The notes beneath the pieces were generated by a model. It was given only the letters and a program-made list of their open reading frames with translations. It was not told the DNA's origin and made no database searches. Shown here in pieces: positions 6,989 to 12,760 of a DNA stretch of 12,760 nucleotides. Position 1 is the first letter of the stretch. The number at the start of each line of letters is the position of its first letter. The position numbers and the translations under genes are program-made. Origin of the DNA: an uncultured Armatimonadota bacterium (GTDB lineage: Bacteria > Armatimonadota > UBA5829 > DTJY01); the NCBI GenBank assembly GCA_937875395.1, contig CALNCU010000140.1:1-12760 (forward strand), read 5' to 3'.

Positions 6989-7053
6989 CAATCTCAAATA
7001 GTGAACATATCTTCGCAGAGTAACGCTGCCACCATTTATGTAGGGGAACCGTA

Positions 7054-8613
7054 GTGAATAGCTATCTTTCCATAAATAATCATGAAACTGCTTTGTTGCC
7101 CGCAGTGATATATGCGCGGATGTCTACGGAGCATCAGCAATATTCCACAGAGAACCAGTGTGATGTTATTCGCGAATATGCACTAAGCCATAATATGGAA
7201 ATCATCAAAACATATATAGATGAAGGCAAGAGTGGCTTGAATCTGGCTGGTAGAGATGCACTGCAGCAACTTATTTGCGATGTAACCAGTCCTGACAGAG
7301 ATTTCAAAGCGATTCTGGTCTATGATGTGAGCCGGTGGGGAAGATTTCAAGATGCTGATGAAAGTGCGTACTATGAGTACATATGTAAACGGGCTGGAGT
7401 GGATGTCCATTACTGTGCAGAGCAGTTTGCAAACGATGGCAGTATTACTTCTACCGTGTTCAAAAGCATCAAACGAGCAATGGCCGGGGAATACAGCCGG
7501 GAACTCTCATCCAAGGTATTCAAGGGACAGTGTCGACTTATAGAACTTGGGTACAGGCAAGGAGGCCCTGCCGGGTATGGGCTCAGGCGTGTATTGATTG
7601 ATCAAAATGGAAATATCAAGACTTCTTTACGCGTGGGCGAACAAAAAAGCATTCAAACAGATCGAGTAATTCTTGTTCCGGGTCCTCTGGAAGAAGTAGC
7701 TACAGTACGTTGGATGTATCTGCAGTTTGTTGAAGGTAAAAAGACCGAAAAAGAAATTGCTGATATGTTGAATTTGGATGGAAAATCAACTGATTTTGGG
7801 AGACCTTGGACAAGAGGAACTGTCCACCAGGTTCTAACAAACGAGAAGTACATCGGAAACAATATATATAACCGTACCAGCTTCAAGTTAAAGGTAAGAC
7901 GAGTAATAAATGGTCGTGATGCTTATATTCGCGCAGACGGGGCCTTCGAGCCGATAGTGGATAAGGCCATTTTCATGCAGTCGCAGGAAATAGTTGCAGA
8001 GCGAAGTCGCAGGTTCACAAATGATGAGTTATTAGCTAAGTTGAAAGATGTTTACAGTAGGTATGGCAAACTTTCTGCATTAATTATAGATGAAAGTGAT
8101 GAAAACCTCTCAAGCTCGACATATCGAACTCGCTTTGGCAGCCTGATCAGGGCATATAGAATGATCGGCTATGTACCCGATAAAGACTATCGCTATCTGG
8201 AAGTTAATCGCCACATTAGGAAACTTCATCCAGAAATCATGGAGTACATCATCACCCAAATTCTAAGACAGGGCTCTTTAGTTCATCATGACATTGATAC
8301 AGATTTACTTACTATAAATGATGAATTCGTAGTATCTGTAGTTGTAGCCCGATGTGTGTCAACACGAGCAGGAAATTACAGGTGGTGTATACGACTTGAT
8401 ACGGCGTTGAATCCAGACATTACAGTTGCAGTCCGGATGGATGCTGAGAATATCCGTCCTCTCGATTACTATATTCTTCCAGCTATTGATATAAATGGCG
8501 CCAATCTAAAACTAATGGAGATAAATGGTTTGTTTTTTGATGCCTACCGATTTGATACCCTTGACTACCTTATCGGAATGGCACGCAGAATACCTATAAT
8601 GGAGGTCGCATAA
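7054..8613 (+). CDS. Large serine recombinase (resolvase/invertase family)
   Basis: A 519-residue site-specific recombinase. The catalytic N-terminal domain (about 15-158) has YARMST (20-25), with S24 as the nucleophile and R22 beside it, then DVSRWGR (91-97) and EYSREL (146-151). The recombinase DNA-binding domain (about 165-275) has GGPAGYG (170-176) and YIGNNIYNR (266-274). The usual zinc ribbon and coiled coil are missing. Instead, residues about 322-373 look like a homing-endonuclease-associated repeat (STYRTRFGSLIRAYRMIGY, 355-373). After it comes a C-terminal domain of about 140 residues that I associate with recombinases linked to ParB-like genes. The GTG start is preceded by GGGGA with a 6-base gap. 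Its TAA abuts the ATG of the next gene, so the three genes form an operon. It probably cuts and rejoins specific sites, possibly the nearby inverted repeat. Confidence 0.93.
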   Translation: MNSYLSINNHETALLPAVIYARMSTEHQQYSTENQCDVIREYALSHNMEIIKTYIDEGKSGLNLAGRDALQQLICDVTSPDRDFKAILVYDVSRWGRFQDADESAYYEYICKRAGVDVHYCAEQFANDGSITSTVFKSIKRAMAGEYSRELSSKVFKGQCRLIELGYRQGGPAGYGLRRVLIDQNGNIKTSLRVGEQKSIQTDRVILVPGPLEEVATVRWMYLQFVEGKKTEKEIADMLNLDGKSTDFGRPWTRGTVHQVLTNEKYIGNNIYNRTSFKLKVRRVINGRDAYIRADGAFEPIVDKAIFMQSQEIVAERSRRFTNDELLAKLKDVYSRYGKLSALIIDESDENLSSSTYRTRFGSLIRAYRMIGYVPDKDYRYLEVNRHIRKLHPEIMEYIITQILRQGSLVHHDIDTDLLTINDEFVVSVVVARCVSTRAGNYRWCIRLDTALNPDITVAVRMDAENIRPLDYYILPAIDINGANLKLMEINGLFFDAYRFDTLDYLIGMARRIPIMEVA

Positions 8614-9483
8614 ATGTCGAGCGAATCTAATATCCAGATGATTCCTATTAAGAGTATTTGCATAGTAAATCCTCGTGAACGTGGGCGTAAGAAGTTCAAT
8701 CAAATTATAGGGAGTATAGAAGATATAGGTCTGAAGAGACCAATTACCGTCTGTCCCCGTGAGGATGGGCAATATGATTTGATCTGCGGGCAAGGACGAC
8801 TCGAATCATTTGAGCGATTAGGGCAAACCATGGTGCCAGCAATAATCCGCGATGTATCTAGCGAGGATTTGCTGCTGATGAGCCTGGTAGAGAACATTGC
8901 CAGGAGGAATCCTGGTACGATGGGAACAGTGCGTGAACTTGCAGATCTACGAAGCAGAGGCTATAACCATACGGAAATTGGCAAAAAAACAGGTATGGGA
9001 GCCAATTACGTGGGCGAGTTGCTATACCTGTATGATAGAGGAGAAGAACATCTGCTAAATGCGGTCGATGCCGGCAAAATCTCTTTGTCTTCGGCGATAA
9101 TCATTTCGCGTAGCGAGTATAAAGATGTGCAATCGGCATTACTCAAATCGCTTGAAGAGAAGAAAATCACCATCAAGGAACTTCAGCGAGCTCGCGTGTT
9201 AGCAGATATGCGCAAGGCTTTTGGGAAGTCACAGTCTGAATCGAAATCGACCAAATTACCCAAAGTTACAAGCGATACTATAATCCGTACATTTAGAAGA
9301 GAACAGCAACGCCAGCAACAAGCAATCAGAAAATCCGATCTATGCGAGAAACGGTTAAGCTTTGCCAGCAGTGCCTTCCGCAAATTATTCAAAGATGAGA
9401 ATTTCATCAATCTCTTGCGTGCAGAAGGGCTTGATAGCATACCGGAATATCTTGCAGCGCAGATTGGAAAGGATAATCAATAA
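8614..9483 (+). CDS. ParB/KorB-like DNA-binding protein (first ParB of the module)
   Basis: A 289-residue protein. The N-terminal ParB/Srx-like domain (about 8-97) has GQGRLESFERLG (59-70), the usual G-x-G-R nucleotide-contact segment, and SLVENIARR (90-98), the ENxxR motif of CTP-binding ParB proteins. A KorB-type helix-turn-helix follows (about 117-140), then helical regions. Residues about 225-247 are rich in Q and R, and the C-terminal part (about 248-280) is predicted helical and may dimerise. Canonical ParB proteins load on parS as CTP-dependent clamps, so this one could retain CTP binding. No ParA is nearby, so a standard partition role is doubtful. The ATG directly follows the recombinase stop, with GGAGG 8 bases upstream, and its own stop overlaps the next start (TAATG). 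Confidence 0.88.
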   Translation: MSSESNIQMIPIKSICIVNPRERGRKKFNQIIGSIEDIGLKRPITVCPREDGQYDLICGQGRLESFERLGQTMVPAIIRDVSSEDLLLMSLVENIARRNPGTMGTVRELADLRSRGYNHTEIGKKTGMGANYVGELLYLYDRGEEHLLNAVDAGKISLSSAIIISRSEYKDVQSALLKSLEEKKITIKELQRARVLADMRKAFGKSQSESKSTKLPKVTSDTIIRTFRREQQRQQQAIRKSDLCEKRLSFASSAFRKLFKDENFINLLRAEGLDSIPEYLAAQIGKDNQ

Positions 9484-10370
9484 TGGATAAATCAATTAAA
9501 TTGGGATTTGAGATGGAATGCCTGGAGATATCAATTTCTAGCATCCTCCCTGGGAGAGTTATTGATGATCGTGTTCGAAAGAGCGCCAAGTATGCATCCA
9601 TATTATCCTCAATTCAAGAAATAGGACTAATTGAGCCACTTGCAGTATACCCTCTAAAGCAAACAGCATCTAGCAACTACATGCTACTTGATGGGCATCT
9701 GCGTATGGAAGCGCTAAAGGAACTGGGGTATGAAAGTGTATCCTGCCTTATTTCCACAGATGATGAGGCATATACCTATAATCACAAGGTCAACCGGTTG
9801 GTGCCAATCCAAGAACATTTCATGATTATGCGGGCGCTGGAGCGCGGCGTAAGCGAAGCCCGTATCGCAAAAGTGTTGCAGGTTGACGTTGCACGTATTC
9901 GTGAAAAGCGCAATCTTCTGCGAGACATCTGTCCAGAAGCGGTCGAAATTTTAAAGAATATGCCGATCAGCGCTTCTGCTATAAAGCATTTGCGTAAAGT
10001 AAAGCCTCTTCGTCAAGTTGAGATTGCCGAATTAATGCAAATGCTTGGTAACTACGAAGCTTCATACTGCCAGACATTGGTGACAACAACGCCTGCCGAC
10101 CAAATGGTTGATAGTGTAAAAACTAGAAAAAATTGCAATATTAGCCCTGAGGAACTTGCAAGAATGCAGAGAGAACTAGATACTCTACAGCATAATCTAC
10201 AGATGCGCGAGGATTCGTATGGCGAAAACTTCCTGAATCTAGTTGTCATAAGAGGGTATCTGTCTAAACTTTTGAGTAACGAGAGAGTGGTTCATTATTT
10301 ATCAAGTAACCATGCGGATCTGGTGAAAGGATTACAACAAATTACTGCATCAGCATCATTGGAGGGCTGA
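9483..10370 (+). CDS. ParB-like protein with RepB-type C-terminal domain (second ParB of the module)
   Basis: A 295-residue protein. A short ParB-like N-terminal domain (about 12-95) has LLDGHLRMEALKELG (68-82). The ENxxR motif is altered to YNHKVNRL (99-106), so CTP hydrolysis by the usual scheme is uncertain. From about residue 100 it resembles the RepB plasmid-partition domain: EHFMIMRALERGVSE (111-125), a helix-turn-helix near 121-146, LRDICPEA (146-153), KPLRQVEIAELM (174-185) and a C-terminal YLSKLLSNERVVHYL stretch (259-273). Its ATG overlaps the previous stop by one base, indicating translational coupling; AAAGGA lies about 9 bases upstream. It is likely a partner of the other ParB-like protein and of the recombinase in synapsis or target-site control, inferred from the operon. 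Confidence 0.88.
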   Translation: MDKSIKLGFEMECLEISISSILPGRVIDDRVRKSAKYASILSSIQEIGLIEPLAVYPLKQTASSNYMLLDGHLRMEALKELGYESVSCLISTDDEAYTYNHKVNRLVPIQEHFMIMRALERGVSEARIAKVLQVDVARIREKRNLLRDICPEAVEILKNMPISASAIKHLRKVKPLRQVEIAELMQMLGNYEASYCQTLVTTTPADQMVDSVKTRKNCNISPEELARMQRELDTLQHNLQMREDSYGENFLNLVVIRGYLSKLLSNERVVHYLSSNHADLVKGLQQITASASLEG

Positions 10371-10432
10371 AGAAACTTGTAGCAGACCTGTCACTAGGCA
10401 ACCAGATACTAAAGGAAGTATCACGGGGGTTT
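10367..10432 (+). pseudogene. C-terminal remnant of an IS3-family OrfA
   Basis: The frame starting at CTG 10367 reads LKKLVADLSLGNQILKEVSRG, closely matching the leucine-zipper end of many IS3-family OrfA proteins (consensus LKKLVADLSLDNQILKEV, usually ending GNF). There is no start codon, no upstream HTH and no OrfB, so only about 22 codons remain. It starts inside the final codons of the second ParB-like gene in another frame and runs into the 3' end of the opposing LarA-like gene. This marks a scar at the right border of the module. The match is from memory. Confidence 0.5.
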
Positions 10433-11645
10433 AGTACCGGTATGCAATCTCTCCAGCGTTTTCCACCAGGAGGATACCTTCATTTTCATGGTTGCGCCAG
10501 TCATTGATGTTGATGCTTGTGGGGTCTACATATTCCAGGTTGACTTCATTGCACAATTCTCTAGTCACACCTGTGGCAAACTTGATTTGTATCCGCGTCT
10601 TCTCGCGCCCGCCCTCATAAGTACCTTTGCCCTTCAAGTAGCACGCCGTTGCCAGCACGCCACGCGGCACGTCAGCAAAGCGTTCCATGTTGCACAGAAA
10701 ATAATCTCTCACATGGCAGCCTACCCTTTGCAGTACCTCCGGTCTAGCGTGTGAGAGTGATGTAACCTGCGGCCCATAGATAATCAATTCGCCGCCGTCC
10801 TCCACAACCGGCTCGCACTTGCAGATGGCCTTGATAGCCAGCTTAAGATCATGGTACATGGGAGCAACACAGGCTAGCACCCTCTTAAACAGGCGAGGTT
10901 TATAGATTATATGTACACGCGCAGAATGATTCGCAGCTTTCTTCCATGACTCTCTGGTAGGCCCCACATAAAGACCATCTAGTGTGCCATCCTCCAGCAC
11001 TACCATCGACAGGGCGGTGGTGGGTACCGGCACTAGATCTGCCGCTTGCTCCACCAGCCGCCGCACGGGATTATCCAGGACTCCTATCAAGTCCATGCTA
11101 CCTATGAGCCCGGCAAGCCAGTGAAAGAAGTCTATAAATTCGGGACCGCAAATACCTGGGAAGATGTATTTGTTTCCACCAGAGAACCCTATAACCTCAT
11201 GCGGAAAGACCGGCCCCAAAATCAATATATGGTCATAGTCTAAAATGTGACGGTTGATGGCAATTCTGGTTCCCTCATTTAATATTCCACCGGTAAGCAT
11301 GCTGATTGAGCTGGCGGAGATTTCTCCAATCTCCGCCAGTTCTGTCGTGTCTGACCAGTTGTGGTTAAATATGCTGGAGCCTGCATACATAACATTATAA
11401 GCCTCTGCTGTTGCACCAACATGATGAAGAAGGTCTTCTCTCGACATAGGATGATGAGTACCCAGTGCAACCAGGAAGTCTAACTTAGCACCGGATTCTC
11501 TCAGCATATCATGAACTATTCGGCACATCTCTGCGACAGGCGCAGTTCTGGTAGTATCCGGAATAAGCATTATTATTCTCTTTCCAGAGAGGTCAAGGCC
11601 AGCCAATCCAGATGCTATTTCGTTCCGTATCTCCAAGTCATCCAT
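10431..11645 (-). CDS. LarA-family nickel-dependent racemase homologue (DUF2088)
   Basis: A 404-residue cytoplasmic-type protein. LarA uses a nickel-pincer nucleotide cofactor to racemise lactate, and relatives act on other 2-hydroxy acids. Visible family motifs are DTTR (30-33), LGTHHPM (61-67, H64), PHEVIGFSGGNKYIFPG (148-164) and FFHW (173-176, H175). By alignment from memory, H64 and H149 match the catalytic histidines, K159 the cofactor-linking lysine, and H175 the nickel ligand. All are present, so it is probably active. No larB, larC or larE is in the window, so the cofactor must be made elsewhere. The substrate is unknown; sugar acids are possible given the sugar genes nearby. GGAG lies about 13 bases before the ATG, rather far, and the start overlaps the end of a tiny upstream ORF, which suggests coupled translation. 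It converges with the ParB-like genes. Confidence 0.87.
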   Translation of the reverse strand: MDDLEIRNEIASGLAGLDLSGKRIIMLIPDTTRTAPVAEMCRIVHDMLRESGAKLDFLVALGTHHPMSREDLLHHVGATAEAYNVMYAGSSIFNHNWSDTTELAEIGEISASSISMLTGGILNEGTRIAINRHILDYDHILILGPVFPHEVIGFSGGNKYIFPGICGPEFIDFFHWLAGLIGSMDLIGVLDNPVRRLVEQAADLVPVPTTALSMVVLEDGTLDGLYVGPTRESWKKAANHSARVHIIYKPRLFKRVLACVAPMYHDLKLAIKAICKCEPVVEDGGELIIYGPQVTSLSHARPEVLQRVGCHVRDYFLCNMERFADVPRGVLATACYLKGKGTYEGGREKTRIQIKFATGVTRELCNEVNLEYVDPTSININDWRNHENEGILLVENAGEIAYRY

Positions 11646-11784
11646 TTTTATTTCTACTCCGGATCATCTTTTGCGGTATATTGGCTATTTCTACAGCCCA
11701 TCTGAATTTATGCAAAATCTCTGATTTACGGGGTTTATCCTTCATACCAGGTGACAGATCACTGTAGAGCTTTAACTCTGCCAT
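11638..11784 (-). CDS. Small ORF overlapping the start of the LarA-like gene
   Basis: A 48-codon frame from ATG 11784 (or 35 codons from ATG 11745) ends in TGA at 11640-11638. That is 8 bases into the LarA-like gene (ATGGATGA arrangement). The last part, KSEILHKFRWAVEIANIPQ, is amphipathic and does not look random, but I do not recognise it. Neither ATG has a clear ribosome site. It could be a leader peptide coupling translation into the LarA-like gene, the tail of a decayed gene, or chance. Confidence 0.25.
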   Translation of the reverse strand: MAELKLYSDLSPGMKDKPRKSEILHKFRWAVEIANIPQKMIRSRNKNG

Positions 11785-11828
11785 CCCAGATAGGCCAGAT
11801 ACACAGGGCTGGCAATGAAAGCCCAATC

Positions 11829-12488
11829 TTATGGAGCAATTATTCCATATCCTTTCCACAGACCCGGAGTTCCCTGGGCGGTATATACCCAACCGCTGGC
11901 ACCGCCCGGCACAGGGCTGGTGTTGATGATAGTATCTTCTCCTACAGACCATGTGCCTGTTACGGGAGCCGTACTGCCGGTGAACTGCTTCCTTATGCCG
12001 CTGATAGTGCCTATGCCCTTACCGTAGGCATAGTTAAACCAGTCGGTACCATAGCCGTTAGCAGTAGAGGTCATGCTGTTCCCCTTGAATTCGATGCTTC
12101 TGGAGGCATCGTCCATCTCAAACCCATATTTGTGCTTTATAGCGCTCGTGCCGTTGATGTTGTTATCCGCAACCACCAGTCGGGTTGATGAAGAGCACTT
12201 GATTGCCGAATAAGTATTAGTAGCAGAGGCTGAGTTGGCAGACAGATTGTTCCCGGTGATAACCGTACCGTCAGACGACTGCACCAGAATCCCTTCCTGA
12301 TTACAACCGGATACCAAATTACCCCTTATGATGGCATTGGCCGCCGTGTCTATGCTTATACCCCGGGTTCCTACGGCTGAGATAACGTTTCCGGATACAG
12401 TAACAACATTGCCGTTGGAGTTGACTACCGCTATACCTTCGTCTCCGATAGAGGTAAGCGGGATTGCAGATCCGTCCAGAGGAGCCAT
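11829..12488 (-). CDS. Right-handed beta-helix protein, tailspike-like C-terminus (probably incomplete 5' end)
   Basis: A 219-residue frame with parallel beta-helix repeats: successive coils of the form G-I-x-V-x-x-S-x-G-N-x-V-T-V-S-G-N (about 15-110). Such folds occur in pectate lyase-like enzymes, NosD-like surface proteins and phage tailspikes. The C-terminus (TGTWSVGEDTIINTS, 176-190, then GWVYTAQGTPGLWKGYG, 199-215) resembles a domain I associate with phage tail fibre and tailspike proteins. No acidic catalytic pair can be assigned. The ATG at 12488 has no ribosome site and no signal peptide, and the first coil seems to lack its predecessors. The frame is open only to about 12524, where another ORF covers the same strand. 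The true N-terminus may therefore lie in that other frame, with a frameshift between. Function beyond glycan binding or cleavage is not inferable. Confidence 0.65.
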   Translation of the reverse strand: MAPLDGSAIPLTSIGDEGIAVVNSNGNVVTVSGNVISAVGTRGISIDTAANAIIRGNLVSGCNQEGILVQSSDGTVITGNNLSANSASATNTYSAIKCSSSTRLVVADNNINGTSAIKHKYGFEMDDASRSIEFKGNSMTSTANGYGTDWFNYAYGKGIGTISGIRKQFTGSTAPVTGTWSVGEDTIINTSPVPGGASGWVYTAQGTPGLWKGYGIIAP

Positions 12489-12760
12489 GCCGCATCGCCG
12501 GTTATCGCATGCATCCTTGTGAAGAGCTCAGCGGCGCAGGCATACTCCGTTAGCATTGAGAGATTAATCCATCCCGGTGCATCGGCAAGGCCGGTGTCAC
12601 GGCGGTACCTGTTAAAGACTGCTGTTACCTCTTCCGGCCTACCTGCAGACGGATACGCCAGAAGAGTGCAGCCGCTCAGTTCATCCGCAGAGGCTCCCTT
12701 AAGGTAGACAGAGATCATCCTGCCTGTGAGCGGGCGCGACCGTAGCGCGGAAAAACCCCA
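12431..12760 (-). CDS. Unidentified protein, C-terminal 109 residues (cut by right edge)
   Basis: An open frame enters from the right edge and stops at 12431. An ATG at 12718 is possible, but the frame is open to the edge, so the start is likely outside. It includes LSGCTLLAYPSAGRPEE and a helical stretch with LTEYACAAELFTRMHAITGD. I recognise no family. It looks like genuine coding sequence and overlaps the beta-helix frame by 58 bases. Two readings fit: two adjacent genes with a long overlap, or one longer beta-helix/tail-like gene broken by a frameshift between about 12431 and 12524. Confidence 0.5.
   Translation of the reverse strand, partial: WGFSALRSRPLTGRMISVYLKGASADELSGCTLLAYPSAGRPEEVTAVFNRYRRDTGLADAPGWINLSMLTEYACAAELFTRMHAITGDAAWLLWTDLQSRLPLSETKV

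Larger units (their letters stand above)
6197..7053. other. Long intergenic region between divergent lacI and recombinase genes
   Basis: About 850 bp without a convincing intact gene. From left to right it holds a possible transposase scrap (6256-6366), a terminator-like hairpin (6470-6504), a perfect 10-bp inverted repeat (6641-6668), a 7-bp inverted repeat (6763-6781), a promoter for the recombinase (6828-6856) and an 11-bp inverted repeat (6945-6988). A TTTGCA/TGCAAA motif recurs at 6708, 6871, 6950 and 6978. From about 6800 the DNA is visibly AT-rich. The left half looks like decayed mobile DNA, and the right half like the control and recombination region of the module that follows. Confidence 0.6.

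Noticed and set aside
8614..10370. The two ParB-like genes as an ordinary plasmid partition system
   Set aside because: No ParA gene and no replication gene are present, and both are tightly coupled to a recombinase inside apparently chromosomal metabolic genes.
11815..11839. GGGCT/AGCCC hairpin near the end of the beta-helix frame as a terminator
   Set aside because: Only 5 base pairs and no T-run on the minus strand.
1..12760. CRISPR array, tRNA or rRNA genes
   Set aside because: No regularly spaced direct repeats, cloverleaf arms or rRNA-like conserved stretches were seen by reading.

Overview
The window most resembles a chromosomal segment from a bacterium with many secreted sugar-degrading enzymes, probably Armatimonadota. 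The best clue is a DUF1559-type pseudopilin whose N-terminus continues into FPVFAKAREKARQ, a wording I associate with that phylum. Planctomycetota or Lentisphaerota relatives are the alternative. No rRNA, tRNA or CRISPR array was seen.

Left part (1-6196, all minus strand): a carbohydrate-use locus. A strong sigma70-type promoter at 6168-6196 drives a LacI-family regulator, with a near-perfect 16-bp CG-centred palindrome at the predicted transcription start, so autoregulation is likely. Downstream in the same direction come a secreted two-domain glycosidase-like protein (CBM9-like domain plus TIM barrel), a secreted carbohydrate-binding-type protein, a DUF1559 pseudopilin, and a GH42 beta-galactosidase that runs off the left edge. 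Tight spacing supports an operon for at least lacI, glycosidase and binding protein.

Middle part (about 6200-10430, plus strand): an accessory island. A non-coding stretch of about 850 bp holds a terminator-like hairpin, several inverted repeats, a possible transposase scrap and a good promoter. It leads into three tightly coupled genes: a large serine recombinase with no zinc ribbon, a ParB/KorB-like protein, and a second ParB-like protein with a RepB-type C-terminal domain. No ParA accompanies them. I recall this trio as a conserved but functionally uncharacterised module, and it is the most interesting item here. An 11-bp perfect inverted repeat (44 bp overall) just upstream of the recombinase is a candidate attachment site or operator. 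Immediately after the last gene lies what looks like the C-terminal scrap of an IS3-family OrfA.

Right part (10431-12760, minus strand): a LarA-family (DUF2088) nickel-pincer racemase homologue, possibly preceded by a tiny overlapping ORF, then a beta-helix protein with a phage tailspike-like C-terminus. Overlapping that in another frame is an unidentified ORF entering from the right edge, so a frameshifted or remodelled gene is possible.
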